A program made the position numbers and the translations under genes. Source: Protula sp. h YS-2021 (lineage: Eukaryota; Annelida; Polychaeta; Sabellida; Serpulidae). Taken from it: a stretch of DNA of 64,000 nt. The notes under the pieces are model-generated. The model saw only the letters and a list, made by a program, of their open reading frames with translations, ran no database searches and had not been told where the DNA came from. Of the stretch, positions 1-11,446 are shown one piece after another; within the stretch, counting starts at the first letter, position 1, and each line of letters opens with the position of its first letter. Where the stretch lies: contig OX457028.1 in assembly GCA_949752745.1 (NCBI GenBank), positions 1,176,420 through 1,240,419 on the forward strand, written 5' to 3'.

Positions 1-3000
1 CCTGACGCAAGTGGTTTTACTGACGATTTAAAGCCAAAACGAGTCCGTCAGCTTACTGAAAAGGGTAAATCTTACAAAGTTGAGCAGTTTAAGGGTTTGC
101 TCGGAAGTTTCTCAAACGCGCCAGAGCGTTCGAATCGGCTGTATCGTCCGAGGAAGATGTGGATCGGCTGAAATCTTTTAAAGCACAGTTTTGTGCCGAA
201 TTAGACGAATTTTCCGACGAGTATAACAAACTCATGGAATTAATCGATTTTGACATCAAGGATTCCGACAAGGAGTTTCTTTCGTCTATCGAACAACAAG
301 GCAATACCTTGTACAATCTCGTGAATTCGAAAATTTCGAATCTTAGCCAATCCTTCAGAGTCGGTAGTCAAGCCGGTTCGTCTCGTCGTGTCGTTGCACA
401 TCCAAACAGTTTATCACGTGGTTCAGCGCGCGGATCTGTCCGCGGTGCTGACTTACGGGCTGATTCGGATCGTGGATTAGAGCCCGTCAAAGGTTCTCAT
501 GTTGGGGCTGAAGTGGTCCAAAGTGTGGTCAGTGGCGCAGACCGACTTCAGTCGTTAGGAGAATCCATTGCCGGTATGCAACAATTCTCTAGTGAGGAGA
601 AATGTACCCAGTTTCTGGTTCAGCAAAGTGATGGGATCCATGTCAAGAATGCTCAACAGGATATTATTGGTGCTCTGTGTTCCCAGTTATCTCTGTCACG
701 TTTACCTCCTCCAGAACCTTCTATGTTTAGCGGTGACGTACTTTCGTATAGAGGTTGGAAGAGGTCCTTCGAGGTTTTAGTGTCTAGCAGAGGTATTCCT
801 GAGGAAGAGCGACTCCACTATTTGAAGCGTTACTTAGACGGCGACGCCAAGTCGTGCGTGGAGTGTTTCTTGCCTTTGGGTACTCCTGAAGCCTTTGTTG
901 CTGCATGCAAACACTTGGATCAGCGTTTTGAAAACGCATTTGTGGTCAGTGAGGCTTATTGTGATAAGCTTCAGGACTGGCCTAAGATCCAAAACCGTGA
1001 TGGCCAAGGCCTTCGTAAGTCTGTAGATTTCTTACGTCAGCTAGAGGTAGACAAAGAGTCTATGCCCAGCCTACGGTTTTTAGATGACCCTCGCGAGAAT
1101 CGCAAGATGTTGTTGAAGCTTCCGGAATGGTTGATCCAACGATGGAAGCGCGTGGTCAGTAGATGGACTATCGACAAGGGGGATTTTCCACCTTTCTCCT
1201 CCTTTGTGCAGTTCTTGTACAACGAGTCAGAAATCGCCAACGAGCCGTTCACAACTATAAATAGCGGCCACAAATCGGAGGACAGTAAGTCGAAGTTACC
1301 TAATGGCAGTTCGCTTAAAGTAGACAAAAGGTCTACAACGGATACTGTGGAATCTAAAAAGGCCCCAGGGTGCTTATTTTGCAAGAAACCACATTGGTTG
1401 GTGAAATGCAAATCCTTTGTCTCTCAGCCCGAGGCTGAAAAGAAGGACTTTGTGTTCAAACACAAGTTATGTTGGGGCTGCTTGTCACCTGGCCACGTTT
1501 CGAAGAAATGCAAGCGCAAAGCGAAATGCGAAATATGTAACAAAGGGCACCCAACAGCACTTCACGACAGATGGCAGGCCTATTTCAATGGTAAGACAAG
1601 AAGCAACAGTACTGCTCTGCAACCTGAGGCTCCGCCCTTTCTTCCGCAAGGTGAAATCCAAGCCGTGGTCATCACCCATAGCGGTGCTACATCAACAGTG
1701 GCAGCTAGTTTGAGCTCAATGATAGTGCCTGTCTATGTCGGCCATCACAGTGCGCCGAACGACGAAAAACTCACTTATGCTCTCCTGGACACGCAAGCGG
1801 ATACTTCGTTTATATTGGACCGTACGTGTGCCAAACTTAATGTGTCAGGACCAGAGGTGAAACTTTCTCTCTCCACTATGTTGGCTGAAAATAAACAAGT
1901 GAAATGTCAAAAGGTTAGCGGTTTAATGGTCAGAGGCTTCGACAGCGACTTACGTGTTCCTCTTCCGCCGGTTTACACAAGGAACGTGATGCCTGCAGAT
2001 CGCTCACACATACCCACTTCTGCTATGGCCAGAAAGTGGCCACACTTACGGCGAATAGAAAATTTGCTAATGCCTGTGGCAGACGTGGAGATAGGCTTGT
2101 TGATAGGCTACAACTGCACCAGGGCTCTGGCTCCTAGGGAGGTTATAGTTTCCGAGACGGGCGGCCCTTTTGCCCAACTCACTGATCTGGGCTGGGGTAT
2201 CGTTGGAGTTATTGACCACAGGAGCTCGGAGAACGATCCGATCGGGTTCAGCCACCGAGTTTTAGGAGTTGAAATGGAATCAAAGTCGGTTCAACTAGTA
2301 CTCAAGACTAGCGCTAAAGAAACCATATGCCCTCGTGATGTCGTTGCAGTATTAGAGGCGGATTTTAAGGACTCGTCTTCTGCAGAACAAGGAATGTCTC
2401 GTGATGATCTTGCTTTCCTTGAGACAATGCGCAGTAACATTCAACAAGACCCGGATGGCCATTACGTCATGCCTTTACCATTCCACGACGGCTCGCCAGA
2501 TTTGAGTAACAACCGTTCTCTTGCTGACAAAAGGTTGCATCGTTTGAAGTCTAAGTTGGATAGTAATACAGATTACAAATCCCAGTACACTGCCTTCATG
2601 GAAGACATGTTGACGAAGGGATACGCGGAGCCTGTAGAGCCTCCTAATAACGATCCCACAGAGGTATGGTACATCCCACACCACGGGGTGTACAACGAAC
2701 AAAAGAAAAAGCTCAGAGTGGTGTTCGACTGCAGTGCCGGCTATATGGGTAAGTCCTTAAACGACACCTTATTACCTGGTCCAGATCTAACAAACTCCTT
2801 GTTAGGCGTCCTGTTGAGGTTCAGGAAAGAGCCGGTTGCATTTAGTTGTGACATAACTAAAATGTTTTATCAATTTAGAATTCCAAAGGCTCAACGTGAC
2901 TTTGTTCGATTTCTCTGGTGGCCAGGCGGTGACACAAGTCGGGATCCACAGGTGTATCGCATGTGTGTACACATATTTGGGGCATCCTTAGCCCCTCGTG

Positions 3001-3017
3001 TAGTAACTTCGGACTAA
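1..3017 (+). pseudogene. BEL/Pao gag, protease and N-terminal reverse transcriptase
   Basis: Bases 1 to about 95 read in frame 1 as a gag N-terminus. After a shift near 100 the frame from 159 stays open for 952 residues. These start with a helical charged segment (about 1-65) and a gag core (DUF1759-like, about 165-330). Cysteine knuckles follow: CLFC near 404, CWGCLSPGHVSKKC near 438 and CEICNKGH near 457. The aspartic protease site ALLDTQAD lies near 541; BEL-type retropepsins often deviate from DTGA. The reverse transcriptase starts near 850 (LRVVFDCSAG) and includes the first catalytic aspartate in the block DITKMFYQF near 898. A one-base frameshift around 2985-2995 then ends the frame at 3017, and the reverse transcriptase continues in another frame. 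Confidence 0.9.
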
Positions 3018-3952
3018 AACAGATCGCTACGGGTTACTCTGAGGAGTTTGGAGAGGATGTGCGCGACTTCTTGCACAACCACTTCTACGTGGATGATGGG
3101 CTAATCTCCGTCAGTGACGACGACACTGCAATAAGTCTTGTCCAGCGCACTACACAGTTATGCTCTAAGGGCAGACTCGAGCTTCATAAGTTTGTGTCTA
3201 ATTCGCCCGCGGTACTTGAGTCAGTCCCACAGGAGGTCAAGAAGGTCGACAAACTAGATCTACGTTTTGAAGATATTCCAATCGCGCGAACGCTAGGCAC
3301 TGAATGGTGCGTTCAGTCCGATGTCTTCAAATTCAAAACATTTGTCAAACAGCGCATGCTGACTCGACGTCGTATTCTAGCAACGGTGGCTTCGATATAC
3401 GTCCCTGTAGGTTTTAGTGCGCCGTATACCCTTGTTGGTAAGCGCATTTTGCAACACGTTTGCATTGAAGGGTCTGACTGGGATAATGAGGTTTCGGAGC
3501 ACACCGCCTCTTAATTTCAGCGATGGCTGGCCGATCTCCGCAAGCTAGAAGATGTTTCAATTACACGATGTGTCAAACCAGAGGGATTTGTAACGAAATA
3601 TGTTGAGCTGCATCATTTCTGCGATGCGTCGTCCACTGGCTACGGATTCTGTAGTTATTTACGATTAGTGGACGAGGACGAAAACCCAAATGTGACTTTA
3701 GTTATGGCAAAATCACGCGTCGCTCCAATCCGGCCCATAACTATCCCCCGCCTCGAGCTGGCTGCAGCAGTTTTGGCAGCCAAGGCAGCAAAGTTCTTAG
3801 AGTCTGAGCTGCGATACTCGGACGTAAAGCATTTTTTCTATACGGATAGTAAAGTCGTATTGGGTTATATTCAGAACAAAGCTTCGCGTTTTCACGTCTA
3901 TGTTGCCAATCGCGTCGGACTTCTTCACACTTACACTAGTGTAGACCAATAG
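2963..3952 (+). pseudogene. BEL/Pao reverse transcriptase palm and RNase H
   Basis: This continues the polyprotein after the frameshift near 2990. The YVDD catalytic box (HFYVDDGLIS) sits near 3090-3120, so the palm active site is present. The frame hits a TAA at 3512. RNase H then continues in the same frame: HFCDASSTGYG (first acidic residue), a PRLELAAAV block near 3750 and FYTDSKVVLGYI near 3838. It ends at a TAG at 3950-3952, where family members normally have a tryptophan codon (a VDQW-like context). Both stops look like simple point mutations. The thumb and connection sequence between them is colinear with related elements, and no large deletion is seen. Confidence 0.9.
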
Positions 3953-5725
3953 CACCATGTGCCCGGTACCTTGAACATAGCGGACTTGGCCTCCAGAGGC
4001 TGCTTCGTTGAAGAACTTCGGAAGTCAAGATGGTTTCCTGGACCAGAGATTTTATGGCGAAGCTTGTTACCTGAGCCTAAGACTGAGATTGTTTTGGCGA
4101 AAGATGATCCTGAAGTCAAAAGGGCCATAGTGTTTTCTAATACGACTCGCGACGCGTTCGACGTTTCAAGATTTGACCACTTCTCATCCTGGACACGCTT
4201 GAAAAAGGCGGTTGCGTTGAAACTTCAGTGGCGAAGTTCATTGTTGCGGTCAATTAAAGGAGTTACAGTACGAGTAGGCACCCGAAACCGTCCTGCGCTC
4301 TCACTGTACGAGTCTGTAAAAGCAGAAAATCTTAGAGAGGCAGAGACTGAGATTCTCAAGCTAGTACAGGGTCATTCGTTTGCAGATGAGATGAGATCCC
4401 TGTCCAAGAAGGAACCAGTTAAAAGCAATAGCTCGCTTCGCAAACTAGAATGTTTTGTGGACAATGGCATAATCCGCGTTGGTGGTCGATTGCGACTGCC
4501 TTCATTGCCAGAATCCAATGTACATCCTGTTGTCCTTCCCAGGTCAGCTCACGTTTCAGAGCTGATTATCAGCACTACCATAGAAAGGTTCTTCACCAAG
4601 GAAGAGGTATCACCCTCAATGAAGTTAGATCCAATGGATTTTTGATTCTAGGAGGCTACTCAGCAGTATCAAAGTTCATCTATAATTGCGTTATCTGCAG
4701 AAGGTTAAGAGCGTCCCCTCAAACTCAAAAAATGGCAAATTTGCCTTCTGATCGCACACAGTTTAGTCCTCCCTTCACCTTTTTGCGGAGTGGATTACTG
4801 TGGTCCTTTCATTGTCAAAGAAAGACGAAAGGAAGTCAAGCGTTGGTGTTGTGTCTTTACCTGTCTCTCCTGCAGAGCTGTGCATCTAGAATTGGTTCAT
4901 TCACTTACGTCAAGCTCCTTCAACGCTCTAAGACGATACATAGCAGAAAGAGGCCCGATTTCATTGCTGAGATCAGATCGGGCGTCTACCTTCGTCGGTG
5001 CCCGACGTGAGCTGAAGGAAGCCTTGAACGAAATAGACGACAAAGATGTTCGTGAGTTTCTGTTGGCTAATGGGTGTGAGTTTGAGTTTCGCATAAACCC
5101 CCCTCTAGCCAGCCACATGGGTGGCGTTTGGGAGCGGATGATCCGCAGTGTTAGGAATATTCTAGATACCCTCCTCTATCAGCACGGGTCCCAGCTAGAC
5201 GACGAGTCGTTGCGGACGTTCATTTGCGAAGTATCCGCAGTTATCAATGGTCGTCCGTTGACGCTCGAAAATATTTCTGACCCAGATCATTTAGAACCGT
5301 TGACGCCTAACCACATCCTCACTATGAAGTCGAAAGTTGTTGTCGCTCCACCAGGTAATTTTATACGTGACGACGTATACTCTGTAAAACGGTGGAGGCG
5401 TGTCCAATACATGGTCGACCAGTTCTGGTCCAGGTGGCGCAAAGAATACATGCACCTTTTGCAAGTGTGTCCCAAATGGCACAAGGCGCGTCGCAATTTG
5501 AAAGTTGGCGACATCGTCGTAATTAAGGATGATCAAATCCAAAGAAGTATGTGGAAGCTGTGCAAGGTGGCACGTGTGCATAAATCTCCCGACGGACATG
5601 TACGAAGCGTGAAACTAATGCTAGCTGATGGGCATTTAGACAAAACTGGTAAACGTTTGCGCCCGGTGGTTTTTCTTGATAGGCCTATCCACAAACTTGT
5701 TTTGTTGGTAGAAGCAACAGATTAG
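3953..5725 (+). pseudogene. BEL/Pao integrase with C-terminal DUF5641 domain
   Basis: This starts in the RNase H/integrase linker (VPGTLNIADLASRG, a very conserved BEL/Pao block). The zinc-binding region follows (HPVVLPRSAH, then CVICRRLR). A frameshift near 4575 splits the His and Cys halves. A second, in a T run near 4778, separates the zinc region from the core. From 4790 the frame is open for 311 residues. It shows the three catalytic acidic residues (VDYCGPF, LLRSDRASTFVG, GGVWERMIRSVR) and a basic C-terminal domain (KVGDIVVIKDD) that ends at 5725. The core keeps all three acidic residues, so the breaks, rather than active-site loss, are what inactivate it. Confidence 0.9.
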
Positions 5726-5829
5726 CGTTAGGGGTTAATTCCCGGCCGTGGGAGCCGCTGTTGTGTTTTATGGCTAGTATCGTTCTTATTATATAATGCG
5801 TTATGTGTAGACCTTTTAATTCGCGTTAC

Positions 5830-5857
5830 AAAATTATGTCATAATTTTGGGGAGCCA
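5830..5857 (+). promoter_or_regulatory. Palindrome plus polypurine tract before the 3' LTR of copy 1
   Basis: AAAATTAT (5830-5837), a 3-nt loop GTC, and ATAATTTT (5841-5848) form a perfect 8-bp palindrome. It abuts GGGGAGCCA (5849-5857), the putative polypurine tract that primes plus-strand DNA. The LTR follows with TGTTATGG. Copy 3 has the same layout with loop GTT. Confidence 0.6.
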
Positions 5858-6335
5858 TGTTATGGTGATCAAAGGGTTCCTTTTGAAAGTGTGAAGCCTG
5901 TCTTTTTTCTGTGGTTCCCATGCGTTTCCCGCTCTCAATATTGCAACTGATCAGTCAAGCGTGTTCTCTTGTTTAATATAAATTCCTGGACCACGTGTAT
6001 CTCCGTGCCAGTGTTCTTTGAAGTGTGTTAAAGGAGGAGCTGTTTTGGGATTTTAAGGCCCGCATAGTCGGTAAATATAGAATTTTGTTTTATATTACCT
6101 CGTGATACTGGTGAAATAATCCCGTGTAATAATTGCAGTTATGTCGTGTAATTATTGAAGTGATTTCATGTACGAGTTTCGGGCCGTAAGTTTACCTTTG
6201 TGAGTTTGGTCAGTGAATGGGTGTATTTTTTTGTTATTGCATTGTACTAATAAATTGTTGTTTGTTTTACAGACAACCGCGTTTTCAATAAATGGGTGTT
6301 TTCCACTTTCGGCCTTTATTCCGTCACAACTAGTC
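5858..6335 (+). repeat. 3' LTR of BEL/Pao copy 1
   Basis: It starts TGTTATGG directly after the purine tract. It contains a TATAAA at 5977-5982 and AATAAA signals near 6248 and 6287, in the order promoter then poly(A) signal expected of an LTR. The 3' boundary is uncertain: a CA-ending candidate lies at 6328, another at 6344. The matching 5' LTR is outside the window, so the length cannot be confirmed by alignment. Confidence 0.65.
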
Positions 6336-6344
6336 AAAATTACA

Positions 6345-7580
6345 CCTTTTCTGTCCCTCCCTCATTTCCCAAATCCGCAAGTACTCCGTCTTAAAACGCT
6401 TTCCAAACAGTTCTGCCTTACCGTTACTTCACGTCCTGCCACGGCATTCAAAATCCACACCCTATCAGCCCTAGCACCACTCACAAAATCCGCCCACGTT
6501 CAGCCCTACCACCAATTCCTATTCTGTCCTAGCAACTCTTCCAAAATCCGTACTTTTAGCCTGACAAATACTTCCCAAATTCACCCTTCTGTGGTCCCAT
6601 GATTAATGTCAAAACCTGTATCTATTCCCTACTACGAACACTTCCCAAACTCATACAAATCCCGTCTATTACCATTTCCAAAAACGGCACCCTTTCAATT
6701 CCCTCATACAACCACTTCCCAAAACAAATGTCAATTGCTACCTGCGAGTAATCACCGTACCAACGCCCATTCTGGCCTGCAAAACTCCAAAAAACCTGAA
6801 CCTATTTCGTCCTACCACGACTTACAAAAGCGCACCCTTTCCTTCCTACCTTCACTTCCTAAAACCGCGCCCCTTTCTTCCTTCTAATACTACCCGAAAC
6901 CGTAATTATTCCGTCTTACCAACATTTCCCAAAAATACAGCAGTTTTTTCCTAACATCACTTCCAAAATCCTTTTAAATTCAAACCAACATCCAGTTTCA
7001 AAACCTGCCTAACATCGTCCTACCGCCACTTCCGAAACCTGTTCTCATTCCGTCATACTACAACTCGTCACACCTTCCACCACTCTGCCAACCCACACCC
7101 ATTCTACCCTACCAACCTTCCCAAACCTGAACCCTCCTGATCTTACAGCCACTTCTGAAACCAGCCCATATAGGTCTCTTTTGGCCCAACCAGCTGTTCT
7201 CAAACTCTTACCCATTTCATCCATGTACTACTTTCGAAACCTACAGCCTGTACCCATTTACTTCTACCATAAATTCCAAAAGATCGTATCTACTTTGTCA
7301 TCCTAAACCCCACCATTTTGGTCCTATGACCACTTTGCAAACTCATTCCACCCTCAAACTCTAGCCCATTTTTGCCTTACCACTAATTCCCGTACCTGCA
7401 ATTTTCGGTCTTACAGTCACTTCCTAAACTAGTCTACGTTCAGCCCCACCACTGATTTCAAAGCCCACACCCTTTCTGCCCTGACTGTATTTCCGAAACC
7501 CACCCACATTAAGTTAGACAACAAATTCCCAAAATCCTCTCACATTCCACCGGTTCCGCTCTACCACCAATTCCTTAATC
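6345..7580. repeat. C-rich degenerate minisatellite, unit about 34 bp
   Basis: More than 1.2 kb of cytosine- and adenine-rich sequence with few G. Units of 33-37 bp repeat with a common core (TTCCCAAAATCC, then ACCC, then CTGTCCTACCAC). Copies are diverged and some are shortened. Short open frames inside (6213-6602, 6606-6887) are by-products of stop-poor composition. The array fills the whole gap between the LTR of copy 1 and the LTR of copy 2. Confidence 0.7.
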
Positions 7581-7584
7581 GCAC

Positions 7585-7894
7585 TGTAAGGAATCGAAAT
7601 CCAAAAAATGATTCGGCCAATCCATTTTGTAACGTTGTTTATTTTCTTCCAATTGTTAACGGCTTAACATGAACATGAACCAAACAGTAAAATAGCACAG
7701 GTACAAAATTATTGACTTTCCGCGCCGGAATGCCAAATGGCGCGAAAACCGCGGTTTATATACTAAGCACGGACAAATGAACACAACACGACAAATCATT
7801 CAATTATACGTACGTGTATGGGCAGGGGAACGAGAATAATGTTCACCCCGTGTCAAACATACTGAACTGTATTCAAGCAGTGACATTTCTTACA
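7585..7894 (-). repeat. 3' LTR of BEL/Pao copy 2, 310 bp
   Basis: Both ends carry the 6-bp inverted repeat TGTAAG / CTTACA, giving the canonical TG...CA ends. On the minus strand it begins just after the purine tract ACGGGGCCGC. It has a TATATAAA-like box (minus strand, near 7755-7763) next to GC-rich sequence. The flanking GCAC at 7581-7584 cannot be tested as a target duplication, because the 5' end is lost. Confidence 0.7.
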
Positions 7895-7919
7895 GCGGCC
7901 CCGTGAATGATCGTCATTC
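7895..7919 (-). promoter_or_regulatory. Palindrome plus purine tract before the 3' LTR of copy 2
   Basis: On the minus strand GAATGA, loop CGA and TCATTC (7919 to 7905) are followed at once by ACGGGGCCGC (7904-7895) and then the LTR. Sequence is unrelated to copies 1 and 3, but the layout is the same: palindrome, 3-nt loop, purine tract, LTR. Confidence 0.5.
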
Positions 7920-7939
7920 AACATGAGGGATACAAATGA

Positions 7940-8219
7940 ACTCAGCAGCGTATACATTCACACAATTCATGCAGCAAAGCTTTTCAATAATCTAAACAAT
8001 AACACTGTGAGGGACGGGGTATATCTAAATACAATGGTTTTCGCCGACATTACCGAACATGATACAGTGGCACAAGTAAATGCAATAGCGTATACAATCA
8101 CACAATATATGGCATAAAGCTGTTCAATAATCCAAACTATAACACAACGTGAGAGAGGGTTGAAACTGAACACAGTATTTCCCCTGCATTACCGTGCATA
8201 TACAGCAAGAGTGTAGCAA
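7940..8219 (-). repeat. 140-bp tandem duplication in the 3' untranslated region of copy 2
   Basis: The block beginning at the GCGTATACATTCACACAAT of 7948 recurs 140 bp later at 8088 with moderate divergence. The matches run on through a TTCAATAAT segment and a CATTACCG segment. Two copies are visible, between the coding remnant and the purine tract. Confidence 0.65.
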
Positions 8220-8407
8220 GCATAAAGCCCAACAAATCGGCTTGAAACAAACACACATTTTATTTTATTTCTGTGGCTTGGTTAATTTAAAGTTTTTTCA
8301 TAGAACTTTTGTGCCGGAAGTTTGTTTGGCGGAAGCCAGTGATACGTGTGAATACACAAGTAAACCATACTAGTACAGCATAGCCTATATGTATTGAAGT
8401 GGCGTGG

Positions 8408-9321
8408 TCAATAGCTATGTACTGACATTAGGTGTTTACGCAGTTTACACAACAGCTGATCTAACCAAATCATCTCTGCTTCTGTTGACTTGTAACACTC
8501 GGGCAATTGGCCAGATATTTCGTCGCGTTTGCTCATCAAACACCAGTACAATGTCATTTTTGCGTAATTCGCGCGCGGGCTAGATTCACTTTTGGCGCTG
8601 TCGAATTGTCGGCAGATATTCGGGTATCCATCGGTTCCAAAACCTGTTTGCGAGATACTGCACATGCCGCCAGAGTCGACGGTAGACATCGTGTGTGTCA
8701 AACAAATGAGCCGGCAGTTTTTCGTTGCCGAGGAGCAGAAGCAGATGATTTGCGTTAGGGGTGTCGCATCTTGCGGATTTTCGGAGCATCTGGTTTTTAG
8801 TCGGTTGTTTACAATTGACTCCACTTCGCAAAACAATGTTGACAGGCTTTCATCATCAAGGACTGTGTTGAAAATAATAGCATTTAATACCTTGCGCACT
8901 GTTCGTATCTGGCGTTCCCAGATGCCGCCCATGTGGGGTTGAATATCCACTGAATCTCTTTGTGCTGCAAAGGCTTATGCAGACTATGGCTGGTATTCCA
9001 TCGATTCATGGCCCAGAACAGCTCTTTCGAGCTACCAACAAAGTTTGTGCCATTATTTGTGTGGATTATTTCAGGTATTCCTCTTCTAGAAGTGAATCGT
9101 TGCAGTGCATTAACAAACGAATCTGCATCAAGCGAATGCAACACTTCAATGTGGATCGCACGAATAAAGAGACACGTAAAAATACAGTCATATCTTTTCA
9201 CCTGAGCGCGGCCCGTTTTCACAAGAAATGGCCCAAAGCAATCAATTCCCACATGGGCAAAAGGAGGGTGATGCATCGGCTTGCCATACAATCGTTCGCA
9301 CGTCACACAATTGCGAATCAC
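8408..9321 (-). pseudogene. BEL/Pao copy 2 integrase and C-terminal domain remnant
   Basis: From 9321 down: CVTCERLYG (zinc-region cysteines), VGIDCFGPFLVK (first catalytic aspartate), then HTNNGTNFVG, where the second catalytic aspartate of the usual SDNGTNF block is an asparagine. After a frameshift near 8950 comes GGIWERQIRTVRKV with the catalytic glutamate. More shifts follow before a C-terminal domain with a YWCLMSKRDE-like strand, ending at 8408. The missing aspartate together with the frame breaks means the enzyme is dead. Antisense open frames across the same bases (8507-8942, 8962-9434) are shadows. Confidence 0.85.
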
Positions 9322-9950
9322 TTTGGAATGAGTTGCCTGACTTTAGTTATCCAGAACCTTGTGCGAAGAATCGACAGGACGTATTCGGTGCCGCTATGCC
9401 TGGCTTTAACTTCATGATAATTCCTGATTATTAGTAGCGACAGGTGGCAATCTCTCGGCAGAATCAGCTGATGTATCATCTCAACAGCAATTCGACGACA
9501 GTAAGAACAGCGATTAATCAGTTTATCGATGACATCTTTTGTTGGCTTCGATTCAACAACACAGATAGCAGTTGCACGTTTTACCTCGATGTCGGAATCC
9601 TTGACAAATCCATCTTCTATTCTTGTCAGTGAGATTCGTCCAAACAATGCAGGCCCAGTCAGACATCTCTTGCTGATTTTGCATGGCGCAAGACCTCGAG
9701 AGGCATCATCAGCGGGGTTTTTACACGAGCTGACATGTCGCCACTGATCGCTTTTCGAACCGTCATGGATCACTCTAAGTCGGTTGGCTACAAATCTCTG
9801 AAATCTACCAGTAGCATTTTTGATATAGTAAAGAACAATACTACCGTCTGTCCAGAAGAACACTTCCTGCACTCGTGGCTTCATGCTCGCTGCATCATGC
9901 TGTTCACATGTATAGCTGTTACTGATGCACACAGTTCACACATCTAGGCA
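9318..9950 (-). pseudogene. BEL/Pao copy 2 RNase H to integrase linker remnant
   Basis: The minus-strand frame from about 9932 shows the RNase H block VFFWTDGSIVLYYIKN, the linker WRHVSSCKNPADDASRG (the BEL/Pao AD-ASRG motif), and an integrase N-terminus with HQLILPRDCHLSLLII and a histidine-rich H-E-x-x-A-R-H-S-G segment. It reads on into the zinc region with little break, making it the best preserved stretch of copy 2. Confidence 0.85.
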
Positions 9951-10139
9951 CTTCAATCTCCTGCAGCAGCGGCAATGACTCCAACCATCTGGTGAACTTA
10001 TTCAATGTGTACTGCACTTACTACACTGAGCCGACATCGTCGTGTGAGGACTGGCGTAATCTTGATACGAAACACGTCGCGTACAGTGAACCATTCGACT
10101 CTGAGAGCACGCTGTACAGATAGGACATCACTTTGCAGA

Positions 10140-11446
10140 TTAATATTTTGAATTAAGAATTTGTTTTGCTCTGTTTTCGACTGGAATGGAATTTAAAACA
10201 TCACTGTTCACCCACTTGCTCAACTTGAATCCGCGCAGCGATAACAATCGACGAAGCTCGGTTGCCAATGCTTTTCCTTCGCTCACCAAATCAATAGAAT
10301 GCAGCAGGTCGTCAACGTAGAAGCTGTTCATCACTGCGTCGATCACGCTTGAGTCAAACTGAGACCAAAGAGATTGGCTGTCATTCGGTAAGTATCGACA
10401 ACTGCGTCTGGATCATCTCTGCTCCACCATCCCAAGGCATCTCTGTGTTTTGGTGGAACTTTAACTTGGTGAAACATCTCTTCGATGTCCGCCATGACAC
10501 TGATCCTGTTTTCGCGGAACCTCAGCAATACACCAATTAAGATGTTCACCAGATCCGGGCCTTGCAAAACTTCTTTATTGATGGAAGTGTTTTGGAATGA
10601 AGCTGCACAGTCAAACACAATTCTTAGCTTCTCTGGCTTTTAGGGTTGAATACGGGATGATGCGGTATATACCAAGTTCGACCTGGAGTTGTCGACTCAC
10701 TCCACTTTTCCAGCATACCCCTTCTCCAGCAAATTGTGGATGCCCGCAGTGTACTTAGAATACATCACATCATCTTTTCTCAAGCGCCAGCCTAGATATC
10801 CAAAGTGTTTTTCTGCGAGGATTAAATTATCGGGTAAATTCGATTTGTCCTGCTTGAATGGTATGTCAAGTTGATGGTGATTATTATCAATGGATACTGT
10901 ATCCCACAGCTTCACGACTACCCTATCGTCCAAAGACACTTCACTGCATTCATCTGTTGTTCAAAAACTATCAACTGTCCAGAAGTTCTCGACTTGGTTG
11001 AGGATTCCTCTTGACTTTGTGCATGTCCGTTAACCATCCGGCCGAGTGGTGTTCGTACTGCGTACGGTTCACCGGGCTGACCTCGACGCACCTCATTCGA
11101 ACTAAACCGTCTGGATTGTCTTGCCCAATCCACGACGACACACTCTCAATGCTAGAACTACATATCGGTATGTCGGTCAAATGACTAAATTGACTAATGT
11201 CATCTTTGCAAACCACACTTGACACAAGCGACGGGAAATCGTTCAGCACACACTTTATAAAGTGTAACTGTCTCATTACCACTGCAGTTCTTCTGCGTGT
11301 TTGATGCAGTCAAACAAATGTTCCAGGAAGCACTCATGCCTGCTTCATAGTGCGCTGAAGAAAGACAACACACAAAGAGAATTGCGTGCGAATTCGACGT
11401 TGACTTCGGCCGGTGAGTCAACTTCAATCCGTGAGCTCATTTCCGA
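10140..11446 (-). pseudogene. BEL/Pao copy 2 protease-like and reverse transcriptase remnant
   Basis: From 11446 down come a short N-terminal peptide and a DUF1758/peptidase-like block (IGQDNPDG, then in another frame EVRRGQPGEPYAVRTPLG). Next is a pre-RT segment with HFGYLGWRLRKDDVMYSKY, then reverse transcriptase ([41 protein letters not shown]). The NSFYVDDLLHS box is near 10320. At least four frame changes separate these. Sequence above 11446 looks like unrelated AT-rich DNA, so the element is truncated in or just before the protease. Confidence 0.82.

Larger units (their letters stand above)
1..6335 (+). mobile_element. BEL/Pao LTR retrotransposon, copy 1 (5' LTR outside window, frame broken)
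   Basis: The domain order is gag, zinc knuckles, aspartic protease, reverse transcriptase, RNase H, integrase, and a C-terminal domain of the kind that follows BEL/Pao integrases (DUF5641). This is diagnostic of BEL/Pao elements. The window opens inside gag, so the 5' LTR and primer-binding site are missing. The coding sequence is broken by frameshifts near 100, 2990, 4575 and 4778 and by in-frame stops at 3512 and 3950, so the copy cannot make a full polyprotein. Otherwise the domains are well preserved, which suggests a fairly young insertion compared with copies 2 and 3. The 3' end, with palindrome, purine tract and LTR, is complete except that the exact LTR end is uncertain. Confidence 0.93.
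7585..11446 (-). mobile_element. BEL/Pao LTR retrotransposon, copy 2 (5'-truncated, decayed)
   Basis: Read on the minus strand from 11446 down, the remnants are in order: protease/DUF1758-like (IGQDNPDGLVRM near 11120), reverse transcriptase, RNase H, integrase, C-terminal domain, 3' untranslated region, palindrome, purine tract and 3' LTR. Gag and the 5' LTR are missing; I see no second copy of the LTR ends (TGTAAG...CTTACA) above 11446. Many frameshifts and stops break the frame. Its LTR and protein sequence differ from copies 1 and 3, so it belongs to a separate BEL/Pao lineage. Confidence 0.88.

Noticed and set aside
1037..2702. Antisense frames opposite the gag-pol of copy 1
   Set aside because: Shadows of a well-recognised plus-strand polyprotein.
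6213..6887. Two Pro/Ser-rich plus-strand frames
   Set aside because: They lie in the LTR and the C-rich array, where stop codons are rare.
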